Shown one piece after another: positions 57,001 through 64,000 of a stretch of 64,000 nt of DNA. Origin of the DNA: Leisingera aquaemixtae (GTDB lineage: Bacteria; Pseudomonadota; Alphaproteobacteria; Rhodobacterales; Rhodobacteraceae); NCBI RefSeq assembly GCF_019801145.1, contig NZ_JAHVJQ010000002.1, forward strand, positions 496,001 through 560,000, in the 5' to 3' direction. Positions within the stretch are counted from its first letter, which is position 1. Each line of letters begins with the position of its first letter. The notes under the pieces were generated by a model. It had not been told where the DNA came from. It made no database searches and was given only the letters and a program-made list of their open reading frames with translations. The position numbers were made by a program, and so were the translations under genes.

Positions 57001-58947
57001 ATGAGCAGTGCAGAACCCCATATCCGCGAAAAATCGGCGTCAGACGTCCGGCCGGTCATCCGCCAGCTGGACGACAGCGCCATCAACCGGATTGCCGCGG
57101 GCGAGGTGGTGGAGCGCCCCGCATCCGCCGTGAAGGAACTGGTGGAAAACGCCATTGACGCCGGGGCCACGCGGATCACGGTGGAGATTGCCGATGGCGG
57201 CAAGACGCTGATCCGGGTCACTGACGATGGCTGCGGAATGACGCCGGAGGACCTGCCGCTGGCGCTGAGCCGCCATGCGACCTCCAAGATCGACGGCACG
57301 GATCTGCTGAACATCCACACTTTCGGCTTCCGGGGCGAGGCGTTGCCCTCGCTTGGCGCTGTCGGGCGGCTGACCATCACCAGCCGTGCGCCGGGGCATG
57401 AGGCGGCGCAGATCCGGGTTTCAGGCGGCAAGCTGGAGCCGGTGAAGCCTGCTGCCCTTCGGGCAGGCACCATTGTCGAACTGCGCGACCTGTTCTTTGC
57501 CACGCCTGCGCGGCTCAAGTTCATGCGCACCGACCGGGCGGAGGCGCAGGCAATCGGGGACACGGTAAAGCGCCTGGCGATGGCTGAGCCTTCGGTTGGC
57601 TTCACCCTGCGCGATGTCTCCGGCGGCGGCGAGGGGCGGGTGACCTTTCGCGCCGATCCCTTGTCAGGCGACCTTTTCGATGCGCTGCACGGGCGTCTGG
57701 CTTCTGTGCTGGGACGGGAATTTGCCGAAAACGCGCTGAAGATCGACGCCAGCCGCGAGGGAATCCGGCTTTATGGCTATGCGGCGCTGCCGACCTATTC
57801 CCGCGGCGCGGCGGTGGCGCAGTTCCTGTTTGTGAACACAAGGCCGGTTAGGGACAAAATGCTGACCGGCGCGCTCAGGGCGGCCTATTTCGATTTCCTC
57901 AGCCGCGACCGGCACCCGGCGGCGGCGCTGTTCATCGATTGTGATCCGCAATTGGTGGACGTGAACGTGCATCCGGCGAAATCCGAGGTGCGGTTCAGGG
58001 ATCCCGGTCTGGCACGCGGGCTGATCGTCTCTTCCCTGCGCCATGCGCTGGCAGAGGCCGGGCACCGCGCCTCGACCACCGTGGCTGGTGCCACGCTCGG
58101 AGCAATGAAGGTAGAACAGCCCACCGCGAGCGGTGCCCCCCGGATCTATCAGATGGACCGGCCCTCCTATGGCGCACGGGCGGCATCTTATACAGCGCAG
58201 CAGCCAGAGAGCTTTGCGCCCGCACCCGCCTACCAGCCCCCGGCGTCTCCGGGTTTTGCCGAGCTGGCCGGTGCCTACAGCGGCCGGGTGACAGAACCGC
58301 CCGAGGCCCCGATGGCCCCGGGTCAGCCCTCGGATGCGACTGAGGGCACCGCGCCCGGGGCCGAAGCCCTGCCGCTGGGCGCGGCGCGCGGCCAGGTGCA
58401 TGAGAACTACATCATCGCCCAGACCGCCGACGGCATGGTGATTGTAGACCAGCACGCCGCGCATGAGCGGCTGGTCTATGAAAAGCTGAAACGCCAGATG
58501 GCCGAAAACGGCGTCGCGGCGCAGGCGCTGCTGATCCCAGAAATCATCGAGCTCAGCGACAACGACTGCGCCTGCCTCTTGGGGGTGGCCGATGATCTGG
58601 CGAAATTCGGCCTTGGCATCGAGGCGTTCGGCGGCAACGCTATTGCCGTGCGGGAAACCCCGGCGATCCTGGGCGAAGTGAATGCCGAGGCGATGATCAA
58701 GGACATCCTGGATGAGCTGTCGGACCAGGGCGAAAGCCAGCTGGTGCAGGCGCGGGTTGAGGCGATCCTGAGCCGGGTTGCCTGCCATGGCTCGATCCGC
58801 TCCGGCCGCCGGATGCGGGGTGAGGAGATGAACGCGCTGCTGCGGGAGATGGAGGCGACCCCCCATTCCGGCCAGTGCAACCATGGCCGGCCTACCTATG
58901 TGGAATTGAAACTGGCAGATATCGAGCGCCTGTTCGGGCGCAGCTGA
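57001..58947 (+). CDS. mutL: DNA mismatch repair protein MutL
   Basis: MutL couples mismatch recognition to strand incision. The 648-residue protein has the GHKL ATPase N-terminus (RIAAGEVVERPASAVKELVE, NAIDAGATRI, VTDDGCGM, FGFRGEALPSL), a proline/alanine-rich linker (about 355-455) and the C-terminal dimerisation domain with IVDQHAAHERLVYEKLK, DQHAAHERL being part of the endonuclease-type site, and ACHGSIRSG and HSGQCNHGRPT. The start at 57001 is preferred over a far upstream frame. It is followed by rmuC 31 bp later. Confidence 0.96.
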   Translation: MSSAEPHIREKSASDVRPVIRQLDDSAINRIAAGEVVERPASAVKELVENAIDAGATRITVEIADGGKTLIRVTDDGCGMTPEDLPLALSRHATSKIDGTDLLNIHTFGFRGEALPSLGAVGRLTITSRAPGHEAAQIRVSGGKLEPVKPAALRAGTIVELRDLFFATPARLKFMRTDRAEAQAIGDTVKRLAMAEPSVGFTLRDVSGGGEGRVTFRADPLSGDLFDALHGRLASVLGREFAENALKIDASREGIRLYGYAALPTYSRGAAVAQFLFVNTRPVRDKMLTGALRAAYFDFLSRDRHPAAALFIDCDPQLVDVNVHPAKSEVRFRDPGLARGLIVSSLRHALAEAGHRASTTVAGATLGAMKVEQPTASGAPRIYQMDRPSYGARAASYTAQQPESFAPAPAYQPPASPGFAELAGAYSGRVTEPPEAPMAPGQPSDATEGTAPGAEALPLGAARGQVHENYIIAQTADGMVIVDQHAAHERLVYEKLKRQMAENGVAAQALLIPEIIELSDNDCACLLGVADDLAKFGLGIEAFGGNAIAVRETPAILGEVNAEAMIKDILDELSDQGESQLVQARVEAILSRVACHGSIRSGRRMRGEEMNALLREMEATPHSGQCNHGRPTYVELKLADIERLFGRS

Positions 58948-58978
58948 ACTATAACCCCCGGTAAACGGAGGACGAGCA

Positions 58979-60361
58979 GTGACATTGGAACAGGCCCAAT
59001 GGGCGATCTACGCGCTGGCCGGATTGGTCGCGCTTCTGGCGCTGGCGGGGCTGCGTCTGCGCGGCACGGCACGGCAGCTCGAACACGTGAACGCAGACCA
59101 GCGCAGCCATATTGCCGGGCTGAGGGCCGAGGCGGCCCGGTTGCCGGAGTTGATGGATGAGCTGGCCACCCTGCGCCGCACCAGCGAGAACGAGCGGGCG
59201 GCCCGCTATCAGGCGGAAGCGCAGGTGCAGGCGCTGAAGGCGGAGCACGCGGCGCGGCTGGAAGAACTGCAGCACATGAACCAGCAGATGGAGCACAAGT
59301 TTGCCTCGCTGGCCTCGGGCGTTTTGAAGCAGAACTCCGAGAGCTTCCTGAGCCTGGTCAGCGAGCGGTTTCAGGCCCACAGCAAGACAGCAGATGAGGA
59401 TCTGGCCAAGCGCCACGCCGCGATCGAAGGCCTGGTGAAACCGCTGGACCAGAAGCTGGGCCAGTTCGGCGAGCGGATCAAGGAGATCGAGCAGGCCCGC
59501 AACGAGGCCTACGGCGCGATCAAGGCGCAGGTGAAACACTTGGCAGATGGGCAGGCCGCGCTGGGCGGCGAAACCCGCAAGCTGGTGCAGGCCCTGCGGG
59601 CGCCGAAAACCCGCGGCCGCTGGGGCGAGATGCAGCTGCGGCAGGTGTTCGAGATGGCTGGCATGGCCGAGCATGTGGACTACGAACTGGAGAAGAGCGT
59701 CGGCACCGATGAGGGCCTGCGCCGCCCCGACGCGGTGGTGCGCATTCCCGGCGGCAAAAGCATCGTGGTGGATGCAAAGACTCCGCTGGAGGCCTATCTG
59801 GATGCGCTGGAAGCGGAAACGCCGGATCAGCAGCAGGCGGCGCTGGCGCGGCATGCCAGCCACGTGAAAACCCATGTGCGGCAGCTGGCCTCCAAATCCT
59901 ATCAAAGCGCGCTGGGCGAGACGCCGGATTTCGTGGTGATGTTCATCCCCGGTGAAACCTTCGTGTCGGCCGCGGCGGAAGCGGACCCGGGCCTGATCGA
60001 ATACGCCTTTGAGAACAAGGTTCTGATCGCCACTCCGACCACGCTGATGGCCCTGGTCAAGTCGATTGCCTATGGCTGGCAGCAGGAGAAGATGGCAGAA
60101 AACGCGGTTGAAGTTCAGAAGACCGCCAAGGAGCTATATGACCGGCTGGCGACCTTCTCCAAGAACTTGGCGTCGGTAGGGCGGTCGCTGTCTTCCTCGG
60201 TGAACAACTACAACAAGGCGGTGGGCTCTCTGGAAGCGCGGGTGCTGCCGTCGGCCCGAAGGTTTGAGGCGATGGGCGTAGTCGCCAACGGGGCTGAGCT
60301 GGAGGACCCTGGCCAGGTGGAGGTCGAGCCGCGCCAGGTGGCGCTTTTGGCGGATGAGTAG
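58979..60361 (+). CDS. rmuC: DNA recombination protein RmuC
   Basis: A 460-residue RmuC protein: N-terminal membrane helix (AIYALAGLVALLALAGL), long coiled coil (about 30-180) and the C-terminal RmuC domain (GRWGEMQLRQVFEMAGM, VDAKTPLEAYLDALEA, FVVMFIPGETFVSAA). RmuC limits inversion rearrangements in E. coli and is nuclease-like in fold. Translation starts at a GTG (58979-58981) with GGAGG about eight bases upstream. Its TAG is immediately followed by the ATG of the adenylate cyclase. Confidence 0.93.
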   Translation: MTLEQAQWAIYALAGLVALLALAGLRLRGTARQLEHVNADQRSHIAGLRAEAARLPELMDELATLRRTSENERAARYQAEAQVQALKAEHAARLEELQHMNQQMEHKFASLASGVLKQNSESFLSLVSERFQAHSKTADEDLAKRHAAIEGLVKPLDQKLGQFGERIKEIEQARNEAYGAIKAQVKHLADGQAALGGETRKLVQALRAPKTRGRWGEMQLRQVFEMAGMAEHVDYELEKSVGTDEGLRRPDAVVRIPGGKSIVVDAKTPLEAYLDALEAETPDQQQAALARHASHVKTHVRQLASKSYQSALGETPDFVVMFIPGETFVSAAAEADPGLIEYAFENKVLIATPTTLMALVKSIAYGWQQEKMAENAVEVQKTAKELYDRLATFSKNLASVGRSLSSSVNNYNKAVGSLEARVLPSARRFEAMGVVANGAELEDPGQVEVEPRQVALLADE

Positions 60362-61666
60362 ATGCGGCTGCTGCCGGCTCTGAAAGCTCTGAGGCCGGAA
60401 GAGTCGGCCCTGCTGAGCGCTGCGGAGGTCGAGGCCGAGCGCATCGTCGCGCTTTTGCGGATTGCGGTGGCGCTGGGCCTGATGATGGCAATGATGCTGG
60501 CCGTTGAGTCCGTACGGGTGATTGACGAGCCGCATTTGCGGCGCCAGGTCGGGCTGGCGGCAGTCACCATGCTGTCTTACCTGGCGGTCGGCGTGCTGAT
60601 CTATTGGGCAATCGGCAAGGGGCTGTTCAAAGCCTGGATGATCTGGCCGGCGGTTTTGGCGGATTGCTCCTTTCTGCTGCTGAACACCTTTCTTTCGCTG
60701 CTGAACACAGGTGTGCCCGGCGGCGCAGTCTTTGTCATGCCCGCTGTTTGGATGGCGCCCGTCGTGCTGGCTTTCGGAGTGCTGCGGCTGAGCCCCTTGC
60801 GGCTTGCAGTGATGGTGGTTCTGGTGGCCGTTGGGTTCGGCTGGATGATCCTGTGGCAGCCGCCTGCAACCACGCCGGATCTGGTCGGAAGGATCAGGCT
60901 TTCCCTGGATTCACCTCCGAACTTCATGCGGCTGGTTATGCTGTGCCTGGCAGGCGTGGTTCTGGTTGTGGCCGCGGTGCGGATGCGGGCCCTTCTGCAC
61001 AGGTCCATCGAAGAAGCCCGCCAAAAGGCAAATCTGACCCGTTACCTGCCGTCTCAGTTGGCTGACCGCCTGGCAGGCGGCGGGCTGGAGGCGATGCAGG
61101 AGGGCCGCCAGCAGCAGATGGCGATCCTGTTCATCGACATCCGCGGCTTCACCAGCTGGTGCGAGGGCCGCGAGCCGCAGGAGGTGAGCCGCCTGATTAC
61201 CGAATTCAGGGGCCGGGTCGAGGAGGTGGCGGCCCGGACTGGCGGACTGATCGACAAATATATCGGCGACGCGGCGATGATCCTGTTTGATGGCGAGCGG
61301 GCGGCGGCGCGGGCGCTGGATTGCGCGGAAGGCCTGCTGGCGCACATGGAGGACTGGCGGAAGACGCGGGAGCAGGCCGGGGACACCGGTTTGGGTGTCG
61401 GGGTTGGGGTGCATTGGGGAGAGGTGTTCTCGGGTGTGACCGGCACCTCGGCGCGGCTGGAGTATTCCGTCTTCGGCGACACGGTGAACACCGCGGCGCG
61501 GCTGGAGCAGCTGACCAAGGCGCAAGGCATGCCGCTGATAGTTTCAGCCGATCTGCTGGCGGAGGCCGGGGCAGAGCCCGCGCGCGAGGGCTGGACCGCG
61601 CTGCCGGCGGAGGTCTTGCGCGGGCGCAGCAAGGGGCTTGCACTCTTCGGCAAGGCGCAGGGCTAG
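60362..61666 (+). CDS. membrane-anchored class III adenylate/guanylate cyclase
   Basis: A 434-residue protein with an N-terminal membrane part of about five to six helices (IAVALGLMMAMMLAVESV, MLSYLAVGVLIYWAIG, VVLVAVGFGWMILW, LVMLCLAGVVLVVAAV) and a C-terminal class III cyclase domain (about 240-430). Metal-binding aspartates are in FIDIRGFTSW and DKYIGDAAM, and the NTAARLEQL block supplies the catalytic Asn/Arg. It should therefore be active and make cAMP (or cGMP). It is directly joined to rmuC (0 bp). The sensed signal is unknown. Confidence 0.9.
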   Translation: MRLLPALKALRPEESALLSAAEVEAERIVALLRIAVALGLMMAMMLAVESVRVIDEPHLRRQVGLAAVTMLSYLAVGVLIYWAIGKGLFKAWMIWPAVLADCSFLLLNTFLSLLNTGVPGGAVFVMPAVWMAPVVLAFGVLRLSPLRLAVMVVLVAVGFGWMILWQPPATTPDLVGRIRLSLDSPPNFMRLVMLCLAGVVLVVAAVRMRALLHRSIEEARQKANLTRYLPSQLADRLAGGGLEAMQEGRQQQMAILFIDIRGFTSWCEGREPQEVSRLITEFRGRVEEVAARTGGLIDKYIGDAAMILFDGERAAARALDCAEGLLAHMEDWRKTREQAGDTGLGVGVGVHWGEVFSGVTGTSARLEYSVFGDTVNTAARLEQLTKAQGMPLIVSADLLAEAGAEPAREGWTALPAEVLRGRSKGLALFGKAQG

Positions 61667-61753
61667 CCGCCTCTCCATTTGCCCCAGATCAAAGACTTAG
61701 GTGTTTTCTTGACTGTTTGATATGCTGAGGCTGCGAACAGAAGGAATGGAGCA

Positions 61754-62077
61754 ATGCTGGAGATCTCAGTCCGCAAGGTGGCACAGGTGGCGATGATGGC
61801 CCGGGAGCTAGGCCGGGCCGAGGGTGAGCTGCGCGCCTTTATCGACCGGATGAGCGAGGACCAGCAATCCGAACTGGTCGGCATCATGTGGGTCGGCCGC
61901 GGAAGTTTCGAACCGGAGGAGCTGGCCGAGGCGATTTATACCGCCCGGCAGGAAGCGACCACACCGACTGTGGACTACCTGCTCGGCACGCCGCATCTGG
62001 CCGACAACCTGGAAGCCGGCCTGGAGGCGCTGGGCATTGACGTGAACGACGTCGAGGATGATGTGATCGGCCGCTGA
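61754..62077 (+). CDS. DUF3775 domain protein
   Basis: A 107-residue acidic, helical protein: MLEISVRKVAQVAMMARELG, then MSEDQQSELVGIMWVGRGSF and VDYLLGTPHLADNLEAGLEA. This matches the DUF3775 family found mainly in alphaproteobacteria; function unknown. Purine-rich GGAATGGAGC precedes the ATG at 61754. It stands alone between the adenylate cyclase and a terminator. Confidence 0.8.
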   Translation: MLEISVRKVAQVAMMARELGRAEGELRAFIDRMSEDQQSELVGIMWVGRGSFEPEELAEAIYTARQEATTPTVDYLLGTPHLADNLEAGLEALGIDVNDVEDDVIGR

Positions 62078-62103
62078 GGCTGCTGCACCGGTTCACTACG
62101 AAA

Positions 62104-62135
62104 AAGGGCGCCGCAACCGGGCGCCCTTGGTTTTT
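62104..62135. terminator. terminator between DUF3775 gene and saccharopine operon
   Basis: AAGGGCGCC (62104-62112) pairs with GGCGCCCTT (62120-62128), followed by GGTTTTT on the plus strand and preceded by a run of A, so it may work in both directions. Confidence 0.85.
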
Positions 62136-62145
62136 CAGCCCGCAG

Positions 62146-63288
62146 TCAGGCCTTGCTGTCGACAATCTCGAGATGCTGGGCAAGCTTGCCGATCTCACCC
62201 ATCCACTTTGCGACCAGTTCCGGGTCGCTGGGCGCGGCGTGCACACCGGCGGGGATCTTGCCGTTCATGGCGGCCTCGATGGCAAAGGACACGGGATACG
62301 AGACCAGACGCGCCATGGCGGTGCCGCGCTCGTCGCCCCAGGCGTCCATCACATAGGTCTTGTGCCAGACCTCGGCGCCGTCTTTCTCGGCTTTCAGGCC
62401 GACACACAGCACCACCCGGTCCGGCTCGCCTTCGTCATAGGCGTTCTCGGCCCAGAACTGATCCGACATTTCCTTGAGGCGGGCGTCGCCTTCTGGACCG
62501 GAGAGGGTTTCGACCTCCTTGAAGACATCCGCCCAGGCATCGGCCCAGCCGTTGAGGCGCAGGGTGCCGCGGACGAATTCCTTGACCCTCCAGTCTTCGC
62601 CGAATTCGTACTGGGACATGAAGGGGATCGAGTCGCGGTTCGGGTAGACCTCGAAGCTTTCCGGCGCGGGCAGCGGTGCCTCGTAGGAGGAGATCGCATC
62701 CCACGGCCGGGCAACGTCGAGCTCCTTGAAGTCGCGGATCGACTTCGACGGCGAACGCAGCGCTTTCAGCACGCCCAGGGGCGACCAGCTGAACTTGTAG
62801 CGGAACGGGTTCGGGGTCTTGGGGATGCCGCCGCAGTAGGAGATGAAGCTGATCTCGTTTGCCGGGTCGAAGGCACCGGAGGCCTTGTAGTCCGCCACCA
62901 GCGCATGCGCCATCAGGTGGTCGATGCCCGGATCCAGACCCACCTCGTTGATCAGGCAAACGCCAGCGTCCTTGGCCTTCTGGTCCAGCGCGCGCATTTC
63001 CGGCGCGATGTAGGAGGAGGAGACAAAATGCGCGCCGCGCTCGATCGCCAGTTCCGCCAGCGGCACATGCCAGTCGCCCGGCAGCATCGACACGATGACG
63101 TCCTTGGGGCTCAGCATCTGGCCCAGGTTGGCGATGCTGAAGGCGTGAATGTTGGTGGTCAGGTCGCCCACGGCTTCGCGCGCCTTGTCGGTGGTCCGGT
63201 TCCAGACCGCCACGTCGTGGCCCGCTTCCAGCAGACGGCGCAGGCCGGGGATTGCCGACAGGCCGGTGCCGCACCAGTGAATAGTCAT
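62146..63288 (-). CDS. saccharopine dehydrogenase-like protein (glutamate-forming type)
   Basis: A 380-residue NAD(P)-dependent reductase with a Rossmann N-terminus (HWCGTGLSAIPGLRRLLEAG, AVWNRTTDKAREAVGDL) and the saccharopine dehydrogenase core (INEVGLDPGIDHLMAHALV, SYCGGIPKTPNPFRYKFSW). The C-terminal half of the lysine pathway oxidises saccharopine to glutamate and aminoadipate semialdehyde. Together with the neighbouring lysine-forming type gene it suggests a saccharopine route of lysine breakdown. Its ATG overlaps the SemiSWEET stop by 4 bp. Confidence 0.88.
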   Translation of the reverse strand: MTIHWCGTGLSAIPGLRRLLEAGHDVAVWNRTTDKAREAVGDLTTNIHAFSIANLGQMLSPKDVIVSMLPGDWHVPLAELAIERGAHFVSSSYIAPEMRALDQKAKDAGVCLINEVGLDPGIDHLMAHALVADYKASGAFDPANEISFISYCGGIPKTPNPFRYKFSWSPLGVLKALRSPSKSIRDFKELDVARPWDAISSYEAPLPAPESFEVYPNRDSIPFMSQYEFGEDWRVKEFVRGTLRLNGWADAWADVFKEVETLSGPEGDARLKEMSDQFWAENAYDEGEPDRVVLCVGLKAEKDGAEVWHKTYVMDAWGDERGTAMARLVSYPVSFAIEAAMNGKIPAGVHAAPSDPELVAKWMGEIGKLAQHLEIVDSKA

Positions 63289-63551
63289 GTGTCAGTCCCT
63301 TTCTTGTATTTCAGGATTGCCCCGATGATCGCCAGAACGATGACGATTGAGCAGGCATTGGCAAAAATGATGGGCGCATCGCCCACCAGCAGTCCGTAGA
63401 TCAGCCACAGGCTGACGGTTCCGAGAAACATCAGGTTGGCTGGCAGGGACAGACCGGCGGTATCGCGCGTTGCCCAGGCTTTCCAGGCCTGCGGCAGCCA
63501 GCAAACGGTGCCGAGAAGAGCTGCCAGAAATCCGATGTAGGTTGCGGTCAT
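63285..63551 (-). CDS. SemiSWEET (PQ-loop/MtN3) transporter
   Basis: An 88-residue membrane protein with three helices and the PQ-loop motif: TVCWLPQAWKAWATRDTAGL in helix 1, then LMFLGTVSLWLIYGLLVGD and APIIFANACSIVIVLAIIGA. SemiSWEETs dimerise to carry sugars. It overlaps both neighbours by 4 bp (63285-63288 and 63548-63551), so it is translated as part of a lysine-catabolism operon. This makes a substrate other than sugar, for instance an amino acid or keto acid, worth considering, but that is inference. Confidence 0.88.
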   Translation of the reverse strand: MTATYIGFLAALLGTVCWLPQAWKAWATRDTAGLSLPANLMFLGTVSLWLIYGLLVGDAPIIFANACSIVIVLAIIGAILKYKKGTDT

Positions 63552-64000
63552 TCCGGCAGGTGCTCCTGGAATGTGGCCTTGGCCCGGCCCCAGACGCCGC
63601 TGTCCAAATCGGCCAGCGTCAGCAGCGATGGCAGCAGCTGCGCCGCATAATCCTCGGAGCTTTCGACCGGCAGCATTGACGGCAGGTTGTCGATCGCCAT
63701 CACGTCCAGCACCGGGTTTTCGGCGACGCGCAGGGCGGGGGCCTCCCAGGTGGTGGCGCGGTCGTAGACCGGCACCGGGTTGTAGTCGCTGTCCGGATCG
63801 CAGGCGACATCGCCAATGGCGGTGAGCTTGCGGTCCTCGGTCAGCGCCTCTTGCGGGACAAAGACCGGGGTGCCGGGACGTGCAAAGATGCAGTTCAGGA
63901 ACAGGTCATGGGCCAGGATTTCCGGGAAGGGGCCGCCGTGGGCGGTCTCCGCCATGTCCCATTTGGTGACGGCGATGCCCATTGCCTCGCAGAGGTCGGC
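63548..64000 (-). CDS. saccharopine dehydrogenase (lysine-forming type), 5' end outside window
   Basis: The frame is open from the right window edge (residues ADLCEAMGIAVTKWD...) to a TGA-type stop at 63548, giving 150 residues of the C-terminal part. Blocks HDLFLNCIFARPGTPVFVPQ, AIGDVACDPDSDYNPVPVYD and LDVMAIDNLPSMLPVESSED are typical of alanine dehydrogenase/PNT-like saccharopine dehydrogenase (NAD, L-lysine-forming). It heads, as far as visible, the operon with SemiSWEET and the glutamate-forming-type gene. Confidence 0.85.
   Translation of the reverse strand, partial: ADLCEAMGIAVTKWDMAETAHGGPFPEILAHDLFLNCIFARPGTPVFVPQEALTEDRKLTAIGDVACDPDSDYNPVPVYDRATTWEAPALRVAENPVLDVMAIDNLPSMLPVESSEDYAAQLLPSLLTLADLDSGVWGRAKATFQEHLPE

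Overview
The window is GC-rich, densely packed chromosomal DNA, most likely from an alphaproteobacterium of the Rhodobacterales (roseobacter group; a Leisingera/Phaeobacter/Ruegeria-like organism is an inference from gene content and order, not a database result). Supporting signs are the serC-serA pair behind a short hairpin leader, the run ubiB-ubiE / mutM / enoyl-CoA hydratase / rpsT / dnaA, the rsmB - heparinase II/III-like - purH - lspA - DUF3035 lipoprotein - M16 peptidase pair series, an ALDH16-type double aldehyde dehydrogenase next to deoC, and a threonine dehydrogenase without its structural zinc cysteines. No rRNA, tRNA, insertion sequence, prophage or CRISPR array was recognised.

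Layout. 1-1.05 kb: ArsR / SRPBCC / YCII-like operon (minus). 1.1-5.9 kb: TSUP permease and serB (minus), divergent from serC-serA (serine biosynthesis). 6-9.7 kb: PPP-type phosphatase, kbl-tdh threonine catabolism (minus), VOC protein. 9.7-12.5 kb: cold-shock protein, a small AT-rich membrane ORF, an XRE-cupin regulator and a divergent thiolase separated by three helically phased direct repeats. 12.7-18.2 kb: a sensory/phosphorelay island with a response regulator, a PAS histidine kinase, a CheB-CheR-PAS protein whose CheB part is cut by an in-frame TAA, and a second response regulator whose last helix is frameshifted. 18.4-26 kb: ubiquinone genes, mutM, enoyl-CoA hydratase, rpsT, dnaA, rarD-like. 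26-39.7 kb: DUF2233 protein, rbfA, dapB, NIPSNAP, SdhAF4-like, rsmB, heparinase-like, purH, lspA, lipoprotein, two M16 proteins, pnp. 39.8-47.8 kb: two glycosyltransferases, 1-Cys peroxiredoxin, aldehyde dehydrogenase, azlCD with its regulator, an RluA-type synthase, truB. 47.8-52.7 kb: an accessory block of three RTX-repeat proteins sharing an unusual short hydrophobic N-terminus, with a DUF1643 gene, lying between truB and rpsO. 52.9-61.7 kb: rpsO, ALDH16-deoC (deoxyribose use), mutL-rmuC-adenylate cyclase. 61.7-64 kb: DUF3775 protein and a translationally coupled minus-strand operon of two saccharopine-dehydrogenase-like genes with a SemiSWEET transporter between them.

Most of the window is housekeeping. 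The parts worth attention are the decaying CheB/receiver locus, the RTX trio, several candidate operators (phased repeats, palindromes, paired inverted repeats) and the SemiSWEET inside a lysine-catabolism operon. Start sites were chosen by ribosome-binding site and family length, and often differ from the longest possible frame.
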